Positions 38,269 through 47,331 of a DNA stretch of 64,000 nucleotides are shown here, piece after piece. Source of the stretch: Acidobacteriales bacterium 59-55 (lineage in GTDB: Bacteria > Acidobacteriota > Terriglobia > Terriglobales > Acidobacteriaceae); assembly GCA_001897435.1 (NCBI GenBank), contig MKSV01000006.1, positions 124,001-188,000 on the forward strand. Direction: 5' to 3'. A program made the translations under genes and the position numbers. Positions within the stretch are counted from its first letter, which is position 1. Every line of letters begins with the position of its first letter. Under the pieces are notes generated by a model that saw only the letters and a list, made by a program, of their open reading frames with translations, was not told the DNA's origin and did no database searches.

Positions 38269-39423
38269 CTAGTTCTTCTGGACAGATGGGATGATCTCCC
38301 ACTGCCTCGTCTTTGCGGACTTCAAAATGGCGTCCGTTACGTAATCCGTTGCCAGACCATCGTGAAACGTGGGGGACACCTGTCGGCCTTCGCCGATTCC
38401 CTGAAGGAAGTCGGCTACCTGATGAATAAAAGTATGCTCATAGCCGATCTGCAATCCGGGAACCCACCAGTTCTTCATGTAGGGATGATCGCTGTCCGTG
38501 ATGTGAATGCTCTTCCATCCGCGGAGACGACTCTCTTCGCGATGGTCGAAATACTCGAGTCGGTGCAGGTCGTGGAGATCCCATCGGGCAGATGCGCTTT
38601 CACCATTAATCTCAAGCGTAAAGAGCGCCTTGTGGCCGCGAGCGTACCGAGTCGCCTCAAACAAGGCCATCGATTCATTTTTGAATCGGCATAGAAACGC
38701 GCTCGCATCGTCAATGCCCACCGGTTCGAGTTTTCCGGTGAGCTGATGCTTGCGCTGCTTGATAAATGTCTCCGTCATCGCCGTCACTTCGGTGATGGGA
38801 CCATTGAGCCAAAGCGCCATGTCGATGTTATGTGCGAGGAGATCGCCGGTGACACCGCTGCCCGCCACCGAGGCATCCAGACGCCATAGCCCTTCCCCAC
38901 CCTGCGGCAGGTCCTGCGAGATCGTCCAGTCCTGCAGGAACTGTGAGCGGTAGTGGAAGATGCGGCCGAAGCGTCCTTCGTCGAGCAACTGCTTCAGCAG
39001 CGCAAGAGCGGGGATGCGGCGATAGTTGTACCAGACCATATTGGCGACGCTGGCAGACTCAACCGCATCCACCATCGCCTTTCCTTCAGTCGCGGTACGA
39101 GCCAGAGGCTTTTCGCAAAGCACCATCTTGCCCGCCTTGGCGGCGGCAATAGCGATCTCCGCATGGGTGTCGTTGGGGCTGGCGATATCGATCAGGTCGA
39201 TATCGCTTCGCTCGATGAGGGCGTGCCAGTCCGTCTCGACTGACTGATAGCCCCAGTTCTCGGCAAAGCCCTTTGCCCGCTCTGCATTGCGCGCGCAGAC
39301 CGCCTTTAGAACCGGCTGATAGGGCACATCGAAAAAGCGGGGAGCCTGGAGGAAGGCGTTCGAATGAGTGCGCCCCATGAAGCCATACCCCACCAGGCCG
39401 ACGTTCAGATTCTTTCTTGCCAT
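38269..39423 (-). CDS. Gfo/Idh/MocA-family oxidoreductase
   Basis: 384 residues. The Rossmann loop [13 protein letters not shown] is at the N-terminus and the family signature [11 protein letters not shown] is near residue 95, with the following alpha/beta dimer domain intact to [14 protein letters not shown]. No signal peptide, so it is cytosolic and NAD(P)-dependent. Family members oxidise or reduce sugar C1 or C3 positions, including 3-keto-sugars, which suits the DUF1080 neighbours. The gene is 18 bases from the isomerase stop and in the same operon. Confidence 0.9.
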   Translation of the reverse strand: MARKNLNVGLVGYGFMGRTHSNAFLQAPRFFDVPYQPVLKAVCARNAERAKGFAENWGYQSVETDWHALIERSDIDLIDIASPNDTHAEIAIAAAKAGKMVLCEKPLARTATEGKAMVDAVESASVANMVWYNYRRIPALALLKQLLDEGRFGRIFHYRSQFLQDWTISQDLPQGGEGLWRLDASVAGSGVTGDLLAHNIDMALWLNGPITEVTAMTETFIKQRKHQLTGKLEPVGIDDASAFLCRFKNESMALFEATRYARGHKALFTLEINGESASARWDLHDLHRLEYFDHREESRLRGWKSIHITDSDHPYMKNWWVPGLQIGYEHTFIHQVADFLQGIGEGRQVSPTFHDGLATDYVTDAILKSAKTRQWEIIPSVQKN

Positions 39424-39441
39424 TGCCGCACTTCTCCTCGC

Positions 39442-40491
39442 TTAGTCCCAGCCATGCGCATTCTGCACCGCGATCAAGGTACCCAGAACGTCCTGCCAGG
39501 TACCGGGCATCATCATCGTCGCGTTGGGGAACATGCAGCCGTCCCAGCAGATATGCTCGTAAGCCCGGGTTGGAGCGCCCGTCTTGTCGCGCATCCACAG
39601 ACCGGCGACTTTGACGATATCCATCCTGCCATTGGGATCCTTCGCCAGGCAGTGACGTCCGGTCTTGTCGTGCGAGCCTGCTCCGAACACTGTGCCATCA
39701 TTCTGAGCGACGTGGAAGTCAATCGTCCACGGCCGGAGCGCATCCGTGACCTTGCGCAGCGCGTCCATGAGCACGTCCTGTTGCGACCAGTCGAAGTTCT
39801 CGGGCAGAAGGCGGTCTTCAGGAGCGTTATAGCCCAGCGTATAGAGAAGAGAGTGAGCCATATCCGCCTGAAAGCCGAGCGTCTGAGGCCGGTTCACCAT
39901 CTCCAGCAGCTCGACCATTCGCTTCCAACTATGCATCGCCGCCCAGCAGATCTCTCCCTCCGCGGCCAGCCGCTCACCGTGGTCTTCCGCAATGGTGCAG
40001 GCTTCGCGGAAGGTTTCGGCAATTCGCTTCGTGTTTCCAGCCGGATCCTTAGCCCACTCGGAAGGGCTTGCAGCAGAATCAACGCGCACGATCCCATAGC
40101 GGCGAATGCCGATATCGCGCAGCTTTCTGCCAATGGCGCATGACTTCCGTACCTGGGACAGAAAGCTTTTGCGCTCTTCCTCAGAGCCCATCGCCGATCC
40201 GCCGCCCGCGGGAGGCCACACAGGCGCAACGAGCGAGCCGACTACCAGGTTACGTCTCGCGATATGGTCTGCGAGACGCTGGAGGTCCTCATCGGTTGAG
40301 TCGATGTCGACATGGGGCAGTGACAAAAATAGATCGACTCCATCGAACCGGATGCCGTCGACCTCGGCTGCCGCCGTCAGATTCAGCATGGTTTCAAGAT
40401 CGATCGGCGGTTCGGAGTCCGGCCCCTTACCTACCAAACCTGGCCACATCGCATTGTGGAGAAACGGCCGCTTATGCTGATTCACTGTCAA
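39442..40491 (-). CDS. Sugar phosphate isomerase/epimerase TIM barrel (cytosolic)
   Basis: 349 residues of xylose-isomerase-like AP-endonuclease-2 fold. Conserved metal-site segments are seen: [17 protein letters not shown], then [14 protein letters not shown] (Glu), [13 protein letters not shown] (Asp) and [11 protein letters not shown] (His). No export signal. In characterised 3-keto-sugar pathways such isomerases act on the keto-sugar released by the hydrolase; that role here is inferred. It sits 5 bases after the cupin-like gene and shares its operon. Confidence 0.83.
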   Translation of the reverse strand: MTVNQHKRPFLHNAMWPGLVGKGPDSEPPIDLETMLNLTAAAEVDGIRFDGVDLFLSLPHVDIDSTDEDLQRLADHIARRNLVVGSLVAPVWPPAGGGSAMGSEEERKSFLSQVRKSCAIGRKLRDIGIRRYGIVRVDSAASPSEWAKDPAGNTKRIAETFREACTIAEDHGERLAAEGEICWAAMHSWKRMVELLEMVNRPQTLGFQADMAHSLLYTLGYNAPEDRLLPENFDWSQQDVLMDALRKVTDALRPWTIDFHVAQNDGTVFGAGSHDKTGRHCLAKDPNGRMDIVKVAGLWMRDKTGAPTRAYEHICWDGCMFPNATMMMPGTWQDVLGTLIAVQNAHGWD

Positions 40492-40496
40492 TTCCT

Positions 40497-41717
40497 CTAT
40501 TTCCTGCGTAGCGGTTCTGCATCGGGATTGCCTGGGCCAAAGTGCTTGAGGAAGACGAGTGGATCGGACGAACTCGTATTCTCAACCAGCAATCCATTCT
40601 GGGCCGTAGAGGCAGGAACAAACAACTCGTCCTCCGTCATGGCTCCGAAGCGGATCATGGAGGGAGTGCTCACGGTCTGCTTTGCAAGCCTTCCATGGCC
40701 CTGCGTGAGAATGACGCCATAGGCGGCGCTGTCCTTGATGGTGACGCTGCGTCCGGGCAGAACCGTCAGTTCCTTGGCCGAATAAAACGATGTGCCGTAA
40801 GTAATCCACATCTCCCGATAGCCTTCGGATTCCATCTCTTCCACAGATTTAACAGGCTGGGGAAATCGCTTATTCGTCTTTGCAAATTCGGGATTCACGT
40901 TGGCATCCCAATCGAGCATGCTGATCAGATAGTCGAGATCGTTACCGAACTCCGGCTTGACGTCTTTTGTCAGTAGACCCCGGTCGACGATGCGCCCATC
41001 CACTTCCGACTGGAACATCGCGAAGACATCGCTGTTCACCTGCGGCTCGTAAGTCACCAGCGATCCGGGAGCGTGAAGGATGCCCGGATCGATATGCCAG
41101 CCCGTGCCTGGCACAAGGCGATAGGCACGAGCATAAGCAAGAATTCCGTTATCGCCCTTGTTCCAGTTCTCCAGGCATCGGCGGATATCCTCTTTCGTCG
41201 TTCCGGGCTCGAGCCCCATGTAGGTGTGCGGGAAGTTATTCTCTATCTGGTTATATTGCGGCGGGAAGTAGTAAGACTCCGGCTTTCCTTTCTGCCCCAC
41301 CAACTTTGCAAACGGCTCAGTCTGGTGCATGTGGTGCGGAATCGGTCCCATGTTGTCGAAGAACTTGCAGAGAAGATTCCATCCGCCTTCACGCGCCATC
41401 ACGTCAGACCCCAGCAGCAAGTCCCCGGCTGTCTCGACAGCGTCCTTCAGCAGAAACTTCTCTCCTGACTGCGGCTGAATATAGCTGAGTCCCTCATCGG
41501 GCAGCGTATCGGGGCCGTTCGACGCCTTCGTCGTCGACGAAAACCAGCGCTCATTGATACCGCCGCGATGACCGCCGAAGGCGTAGAGGTCGTCCGGATG
41601 AAGCTTCAGCCGCCTTCCGGGAATCATGAAGGAGCGGGGCACCCAGCAGGGCCTGAGCCTGAGAATACCGCCATTGCCGTCTATCGCTTCCTGTACCTGG
41701 GATTTGTTCAACATCAT
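40497..41717 (-). CDS. Phosphomannose-isomerase-like cupin protein
   Basis: 406 residues with a double beta-barrel resembling the class I mannose-6-phosphate isomerase/cupin group. The metal-ligand-like histidines are in [14 protein letters not shown] near residue 135 and [16 protein letters not shown] near residue 210. Whether it isomerises a free or phosphorylated sugar cannot be told. The protein is larger than typical ManA cores and has no export signal. It is the third gene of the operon that begins with the two propeller proteins. Confidence 0.68.
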   Translation of the reverse strand: MMLNKSQVQEAIDGNGGILRLRPCWVPRSFMIPGRRLKLHPDDLYAFGGHRGGINERWFSSTTKASNGPDTLPDEGLSYIQPQSGEKFLLKDAVETAGDLLLGSDVMAREGGWNLLCKFFDNMGPIPHHMHQTEPFAKLVGQKGKPESYYFPPQYNQIENNFPHTYMGLEPGTTKEDIRRCLENWNKGDNGILAYARAYRLVPGTGWHIDPGILHAPGSLVTYEPQVNSDVFAMFQSEVDGRIVDRGLLTKDVKPEFGNDLDYLISMLDWDANVNPEFAKTNKRFPQPVKSVEEMESEGYREMWITYGTSFYSAKELTVLPGRSVTIKDSAAYGVILTQGHGRLAKQTVSTPSMIRFGAMTEDELFVPASTAQNGLLVENTSSSDPLVFLKHFGPGNPDAEPLRRK

Positions 41718-41766
41718 TCACTTCCCTTTCTTAATTGCGTTTTCTAGAGTTGCATGACACGGCAGA

Positions 41767-43335
41767 CTAATGTTCCATGGCGATGCCGAAAGAGTAGAGC
41801 ATGTTGTCGTGAGTCACGAAAAATGCATGGCCGTCGCCGACGGCGACACCGGCCAGGTGCGCATAAGTAGATATCGCATCGCCGCTCGAATACAGTTCTT
41901 TTCCGGTATCGGCGTCAAGAACATAGAGCACGGCATGATTTTTGGCGTCTCCCTCCGAAAGAGCGACAACAATTCCATTGGCGATAACGGGCGGAGCGGG
42001 GTTGATCATGTCCCGTGAACTCCATGCCGGGGTCAGGACGGTCTTTCCATCTTTCTCTTCGACCTTGAACGCAACGATGCTGCCATGTGCAGCGGCGCCA
42101 TTCTGCGTCTCGAACTTTGCGCCTTTATCCAATGGCTCTGGGACCGAGGCCAGAACCCATGTTGTGCCGCCTGCGTCCTGCCAGGAGGCCAAGCCGCTCC
42201 AGCCGCCATCTCGAGCGCCGGAGATGCGAGGCGTCTCCGCCAGAGGAACATCATGATCAGGCCCACCCAGCGATTCGCTGTCCAGCAAAACGAAGCTCCC
42301 GTTCTTTCCCGGAGCGGCCAGCAGTTTCTTCTGCTTGTAGGTGAAAGCGACAGGCGTTATGTTCTGCAGCTTATGACTTCCCGCTCCGGAAGGCGTATAC
42401 CAATCCTTCACCTTCAGCCCATCTTCCGACAGCGCCACAATGCTGTCTGCATGGATGCCGGCGGCCGAATCAGATGTTCCGCTCCCTGTAACCACATAGG
42501 CCGCGCCATTTGCCAGCGTCGGCCCCATGGAGACAAGAGGAGTTACGGATTTCAATTGATAACTGGAGACGGGGTACTCACTGGAACTCATGTCCATCGA
42601 CCACAGGGCATTCTCCGCGTTCCCGCATCCGCGCTTCGTTGTCGTGTAGATGCTATCGCCGATAATGTTGAGGCCATTCGAGCTTCCGGTTGGCCCGGGA
42701 AGGAATTTGACGGCAGGCGCGAAGTCAGCACCGGTGGTCAGTACCTGCTCGTGGAGATGGCCATCGTCCGTCAGAATATAGATTCCTTTGAACCCGAATC
42801 CTCCACCACCGGCAGAGGCGCCCAGGCGGCGTGCCGATGGAGCCAACGGCCCCGGCATCGGCGGTCGAGGCTGCCCCGGCTTGGGGCGGGCAGCAAAATT
42901 AATAACCCTGGGAGCTTCAAGAACGATGCCCAGATTGCTTGTGCCGCACGCATTAGTGGAAGCGCCGGCATCGAAATGCTTCTCCCACTCCATCTTGCCC
43001 AACTCGGAGTCAACCGCGTAGACCGTGTCTGTGCCGGCCCAAAGCACCAGATCCTTAAATCCGCGCGAGTTAATGAGCCGGAAGGCGAGCAGAGGCTCGC
43101 TAAAGGAGGTGGTGTCTTTTGTTGCCTCTCCGAGCTTGATCTTCCAAAGAAACTTGAATTGCCCGGCAATCGTGTCCTTCGATAGCTTCGACTCAACCTT
43201 TTGCCAACCGCTGTGCCCCGCATCGCCGCGGGCGACGTTCCAGGTTCCAGGCCTCTGTCCACTTGCCGAGGGCAGGCAGAGGAATGTACCAGCAAAAAAT
43301 AACACCAGCGAAAAACCATGTATTTTTTTCATCAT
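41767..43335 (-). CDS. Secreted PQQ-type beta-propeller protein (downstream paralogue)
   Basis: 522 residues with a signal peptide (SLVLFFAGTFLCLPSASGQ). The rest consists of propeller repeats of the PQQ-dehydrogenase/BamB class: FKFLWKIKLGEATKD, TVYAVDSELGKMEWEKH and LDADTGKELYSSGDAIS. It lacks the haem domain and most of the metal site of a full PQQ alcohol dehydrogenase, so catalysis is doubtful. A role in binding or sensing a sugar is possible. It is about 30% like the upstream paralogue by eye in the repeats and follows it by 67 bases. Confidence 0.8.
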   Translation of the reverse strand: MMKKIHGFSLVLFFAGTFLCLPSASGQRPGTWNVARGDAGHSGWQKVESKLSKDTIAGQFKFLWKIKLGEATKDTTSFSEPLLAFRLINSRGFKDLVLWAGTDTVYAVDSELGKMEWEKHFDAGASTNACGTSNLGIVLEAPRVINFAARPKPGQPRPPMPGPLAPSARRLGASAGGGGFGFKGIYILTDDGHLHEQVLTTGADFAPAVKFLPGPTGSSNGLNIIGDSIYTTTKRGCGNAENALWSMDMSSSEYPVSSYQLKSVTPLVSMGPTLANGAAYVVTGSGTSDSAAGIHADSIVALSEDGLKVKDWYTPSGAGSHKLQNITPVAFTYKQKKLLAAPGKNGSFVLLDSESLGGPDHDVPLAETPRISGARDGGWSGLASWQDAGGTTWVLASVPEPLDKGAKFETQNGAAAHGSIVAFKVEEKDGKTVLTPAWSSRDMINPAPPVIANGIVVALSEGDAKNHAVLYVLDADTGKELYSSGDAISTYAHLAGVAVGDGHAFFVTHDNMLYSFGIAMEH

Positions 43336-43402
43336 TCAACTTCCTCAAAGCCGGATACGGCAACACTATCTATAGATAAGAGCAAGCCTTTCGAGAGGCA
43401 GC

Positions 43403-45022
43403 TCACTTGATGCCAAAGCAATAGATCGTTCCATCGAAGGTGCCGAAGATGACCCGACCGTCGGCAACAGCGATGCCGGACTGGTGAAGAAAGGAAGCGA
43501 TCTGGTCTCCGCTGGAATAAAGCTCCTTACCCGTCAGCGCGTCGAGCGCGTACAACTTCGCGGGAATGGAGCGCTTGATTCTCTCTTCCGCGCTGTACAA
43601 GCCGCCTTCGGTGTCGTTCGCCTGCCCCGTAAACTCTCCCGCAGCCAGCGCAAAGACAACGCCGTTGGCGATCACAGGGGGTTCCGCGGTCATCATGTCG
43701 CGGGACTGCCAGGCGGGCGACATCACGGTCTTGCCTTGAACGTCATTCACCTTGAAAGCCAGGATGCCGCCATTGGGAGTGTCTCCATAGTTGATCGGAA
43801 ACTTGAAGGTGGTCGGGCCGCCATTGGGAGCCAGAACCCAGCGCGTGCCATCCTTGCCCAGCCAGGAGGCCATGCTGCCCCAGGTTCCCTCGGTCTGGAA
43901 GTTGACGTTGGCGTTGGAGATCAGTTCGGACCGGAACAGGGGCGTCTCATGGTTAGCTCCGCCCATCGATTTGCTGTCCAGCATGTAGAACCGCCCCTCC
44001 TTGCCGCCGCCGATCAGAAGATCGCGCCCCTTATAAGGGAAGACGACCGGGGTGGTGTTCAGGTCCAGATCCCGTTGTGTCAGCCATTCGTGATTCGAGG
44101 GGGTGAAATAGTCCTTGAGTTTGAGGGTGTCATTGGAAAACGTGTACGCCTGAAAGCTCGTGGACAGGAGTCCGGCCTTGGCGTCATAGGGGTGATCGCC
44201 TGACTCAAAATAGATGGTTCCGTCCGTGCCGATTGCCGGACCGGCCACGCCCCAGAGTCCCCCTTGCGGAGGCGACGACATCGTGACTTTTTTGGTGACA
44301 GTGTTGTATGCGTAGAGTGCATTCGGGACCCCGCCGCAGCCTTGTCCGGTAACGGTGTAGACGACGCCATCCACCAGATTCAAACCATAAGGCTTCCCAT
44401 AGATGCTGGGGAGCATCTGCACCGGTGGATCTTTCTCCGCGCCGTCTGCCGGGCTCATCAGATGCAGATAGCCATCGGTTGTAATGACATAGAGGGTGCG
44501 TTCCCCCGCTCCTGCCGGCGTTACAACCGGTGTCGCGCTCAAGGCATTCGTACAGATAAACCCGCGGCCCTCTCCGGCTTGCTCCGGCTTGTCCGATGCC
44601 CACTTCAAATGCTTCTGCCAAACCATCTTGCCGCTATCGACATCAATTGCGAAGACATCGTTCGAGCTGCCCGCCACGATGGTCAGCGTGTGGGCGCCCG
44701 TGGTCGTCTTCACCCCTGAGATGATCAAGGGCTCCCTGAAAGACTGCATCCCCATGGTCTTGTTGTCAGTCTTTATCTTCCAGAGAAGCCGAAGATTCTT
44801 TACGCTCTGGGGAGTAAGTTTTGTTTCGTTCCTCTGCCAGGCATCGCGCTGCGGATTGAAACTATCCGTCGTCCACTCCGGCGTGCTTGCAGATTGTGCC
44901 TGCGCAGCACTGATCCATGGAGAGACACACCCAAGACACACAATCATCAGCAGGCCGGAAATGCCCCGCGTTACTTTCGACCCAGATAATCCACTGAGAG
45001 CTATACGCACGAAGAACCTCAC
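43403..45022 (-). CDS. Secreted PQQ-type beta-propeller protein (first gene of operon)
   Basis: 539 residues with an N-terminal export signal (LLMIVCLGCVSPWISAAQA). Propeller repeats follow: LRLLWKIKTDNKTMGMQS, VFAIDVDSGKMVWQKHL, LYALDALTGKELYSSGDQIA and FDGTIYCFGIK at the end. Like its downstream paralogue it lacks a haem domain. It heads the minus-strand operon of seven genes (45022 to 36219) behind a promoter with the LacI-type palindrome. Function in a sugar oxidation pathway is inferred from position. Confidence 0.8.
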   Translation of the reverse strand: MRFFVRIALSGLSGSKVTRGISGLLMIVCLGCVSPWISAAQAQSASTPEWTTDSFNPQRDAWQRNETKLTPQSVKNLRLLWKIKTDNKTMGMQSFREPLIISGVKTTTGAHTLTIVAGSSNDVFAIDVDSGKMVWQKHLKWASDKPEQAGEGRGFICTNALSATPVVTPAGAGERTLYVITTDGYLHLMSPADGAEKDPPVQMLPSIYGKPYGLNLVDGVVYTVTGQGCGGVPNALYAYNTVTKKVTMSSPPQGGLWGVAGPAIGTDGTIYFESGDHPYDAKAGLLSTSFQAYTFSNDTLKLKDYFTPSNHEWLTQRDLDLNTTPVVFPYKGRDLLIGGGKEGRFYMLDSKSMGGANHETPLFRSELISNANVNFQTEGTWGSMASWLGKDGTRWVLAPNGGPTTFKFPINYGDTPNGGILAFKVNDVQGKTVMSPAWQSRDMMTAEPPVIANGVVFALAAGEFTGQANDTEGGLYSAEERIKRSIPAKLYALDALTGKELYSSGDQIASFLHQSGIAVADGRVIFGTFDGTIYCFGIK

Positions 45023-45388
45023 TAACCGGAAGCTACTCTATCTCAATCGAAGGGAGCCTGAAATAGAGCAGGCAGAATTCGTTGGCCCATCCCTCAAATG
45101 AGACGTCTCATTTCGCGAGAATACTACTTCTGCCTTCGCACGCCTGTCAAGGATATTGGACGACTTTTGCTCGTGAAGCTTCTTCGTCCCGGCTGTGCCC
45201 CTCCATATTGAGAGCCAGGAATCTGCTATCCACATTTATAAATATCAGACAGGTTTTAAGAGATTCAATCGGTTTTGTCCTGATATCCATCTGAACTAAT
45301 CCCACTTGGCAAACGTCATAATAAGAAGAAGACGTCGGCAGTCAAACATTTTGCCGCGCCAGATTGCTTTCAAGGGGACAGGGATACA
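45023..45388. promoter_or_regulatory. Divergent promoter region of propeller operon and CCP operon
   Basis: Holds the minus-strand LacI-controlled promoter described separately. The plus-strand promoter for the cytochrome-c-peroxidase-like operon was not located. No other feature seen. Confidence 0.45.
45099..45150 (-). promoter_or_regulatory. Promoter with LacI-type operator before the propeller operon
   Basis: On the minus strand: -35 TTGACA (45145-45150), an 18-nt spacer, -10 TAGTAT (45121-45126), then TGAGACGTCTCA (45099-45110) beginning 10 bases downstream. Third perfect copy of the palindrome; it is 77 bases before the gene start. Confidence 0.78.
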
Positions 45389-46528
45389 TTGCTGGAGAAC
45401 GGAAAATCAGGCGCTGAGAGTACCGCTTCTTTCATCAGCATCCTTTTCAGGATTCGAGCGAAAAATCGATATGCGGCCCCTGTGGGTACCGTCTTGATGA
45501 TTGGCCTGCTTGCACTTTGCAACGGATGCAAGTCGCCCGGGAGTGACAAGCCGATCGGCTCCGTCGTCCAGATCAAGGTTCCGCTCGGGCTCCCCCCGGT
45601 CCCTATCCCGGCAGACAATCCGCCAACGGTGGAGACCATTGCGCTGGGTCGGAGACTGTTCTATGACACGAGACTGTCCAAGGATAATTCTCTCTCGTGT
45701 GCCTCGTGCCACAACCCTGAATATGATTTCACGGATGGCATGAGCGTTTCGAAGGGCATGGGCGGCCAGAAGGGTGTCCGCAATGCTCCTACCGTGATGA
45801 ATGCCGCGTACCTTCCGTTCCAGTTCTGGGATGGCCGGGCGATCAGCCTCGAACAGCAGGCGGGCAGCCCCATGGCCAATCCGGTGGAGATGGACCAGAC
45901 TCATGATGTCTCCGTCTCGAAACTCGAAGCGGACCCGGAGTACAGGGCACTGTTCGTCAAGGCGTTTGGCCCGGGATCCATCACCATCTCTAAAATTGAA
46001 AAATCTTTGGCCAGCTTCGAGCGTACCGTTCTCAGCGGCAACTCGGCCTTCGACCGGTACGAGTTTGGCGGAGATCAAAAGGCGCTCACACCATCCCAGA
46101 TTCGCGGTCTCGCTATCTTTAAAGACCCGCACCGAGGTAACTGCGCCGCCTGCCATACGATCAACAAGAACTACGCCCTGTTTACCGATGGAAAGTTTCA
46201 CAATATCGGCGAAGGTGTCGGTGACGATGGTACGTTCAGCGACGTTGGCCGCTACCACGAGACCCGCGTCGTAACCGATACGGGAGCCTTTATGACTCCG
46301 ACTCTTCGTAACATTGCCAATACGGCGCCGTACATGCACGACGGCAAGGTAAAGACACTGAAGGCCGTCGTCGACTTCTATGCGGGAGGAGGCAACTCCA
46401 ATCCCTACCTGGACAAGGAGATTCGAGCGATCAAACTTACCGGACAGGACCGCTCGGATCTGGTGGAGTTTCTGAAGTCTTTAACCGGCGAAATGCCGCC
46501 GAACGTAGGACCGCCAGCGAAGGAGTAA
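45389..46528 (+). CDS. Di-haem cytochrome-c-peroxidase/MauG-family protein
   Basis: 379 residues from a TTG start; an internal ATG at 45497 would begin a lipoprotein-like signal (MIGLLALCNGC). Two haem motifs, CASCHNPEYDF near residue 108 and CAACHTINKNY near residue 252, and the closing TPTLRNIANTAPYMHDG belong to the bacterial CCP/MauG fold. CCPs reduce peroxide; MauG proteins complete protein-derived quinones. The two cannot be told apart here. It is first in an operon with a cupredoxin-like lipoprotein (14 bases on) and a beta-propeller lipoprotein. Confidence 0.88.
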   Translation: MLENGKSGAESTASFISILFRIRAKNRYAAPVGTVLMIGLLALCNGCKSPGSDKPIGSVVQIKVPLGLPPVPIPADNPPTVETIALGRRLFYDTRLSKDNSLSCASCHNPEYDFTDGMSVSKGMGGQKGVRNAPTVMNAAYLPFQFWDGRAISLEQQAGSPMANPVEMDQTHDVSVSKLEADPEYRALFVKAFGPGSITISKIEKSLASFERTVLSGNSAFDRYEFGGDQKALTPSQIRGLAIFKDPHRGNCAACHTINKNYALFTDGKFHNIGEGVGDDGTFSDVGRYHETRVVTDTGAFMTPTLRNIANTAPYMHDGKVKTLKAVVDFYAGGGNSNPYLDKEIRAIKLTGQDRSDLVEFLKSLTGEMPPNVGPPAKE

Positions 46529-46542
46529 GCTGATCTACTGCT

Positions 46543-47328
46543 ATGAGAATCCACTCTTCCATCAATCTTTTTTGCATCTGCTGCGTCGCCGCGCTCGCCA
46601 TCGGCTGCTCGGGAAAGAAGAACGCCGAACCAGCGCCCGCACACGTCGAGCAACCTGCGGTTTCGTATTTCAAGGTGGATCCGGCGACCGCCGCGACAAT
46701 CACCGGCACGATTCGCTACACGGGGAAAAAGCCGGCGCGCAAGCTGATCGACATGAGCGAGGACCCGGCGTGCGTCGAGGCGCATCATGGAAAGGCGTAT
46801 GACGAATCTCTCGTCGTGGGTTCAAAAGGTGCGCTGGCCAACGCTTTTGTCTATATCAAGAAGGGTCTGGAAGGAAAGACGTTCGCGGTCCCCGCAACCC
46901 CGGTCGTCATCGACCAGCGCGGCTGCTGGTTCCGTCCGCGGATCGTCGGCATTCAGACTGGGCAGGTATTGCAAGTCGTCAATTCGGACCCAGTCACGCA
47001 CAACATTCATCCGATGGCAGAGATCAACCGCGAGTGGAACCATAGCCAGGGCCCAGGCGACCCTCCGATGACCCGGAAGTTTCTCAAGCCGGAGATCATG
47101 ATCCCGGTCAAATGCAACATCCATAGCTGGATGCACGCCTATATCGGCGTAGTGGACAATCCCTATTTCGCGGTCTCCAGCGACGATGGAACCTTCGCGA
47201 TCAAGAATCTGCCTCCCGGAACGTACACCATCGGGGTATGGCAGGAAAAACTCGGCACGCAGGAACAACAACTCACGGTCGCTCCGCATCAGGACGCGGT
47301 TGCCGACTTCACCTTCAAGGGAAAGTAA
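46543..47328 (+). CDS. Cupredoxin-like lipoprotein (methylamine-utilisation-protein type)
   Basis: 261 residues. A lipobox (LAIGC) is at residues 18-22. The domain has type-1-copper-like ligands: HNIH near residue 152, then Cys, His and Met in KCNIHSWMHAY near residue 190. The end (SSDDGTFAIKNLPPGTYTIG) is a carboxypeptidase-regulatory-like fold. This domain pair is annotated in several methylamine-utilisation proteins. Copper binding is inferred from spacing. It follows the CCP-like gene and precedes a propeller lipoprotein by 3 bases. Confidence 0.78.
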   Translation: MRIHSSINLFCICCVAALAIGCSGKKNAEPAPAHVEQPAVSYFKVDPATAATITGTIRYTGKKPARKLIDMSEDPACVEAHHGKAYDESLVVGSKGALANAFVYIKKGLEGKTFAVPATPVVIDQRGCWFRPRIVGIQTGQVLQVVNSDPVTHNIHPMAEINREWNHSQGPGDPPMTRKFLKPEIMIPVKCNIHSWMHAYIGVVDNPYFAVSSDDGTFAIKNLPPGTYTIGVWQEKLGTQEQQLTVAPHQDAVADFTFKGK

Positions 47329-47331
47329 TTC

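Noticed and set aside
43367..43378. TATCTATAGATA palindrome between the two propeller genes
   Set aside because: It is AT-rich and short, lacks the TATAG-N-CTATA spacing of the GntR sites and has no second copy, so chance or a -10 element is as likely.
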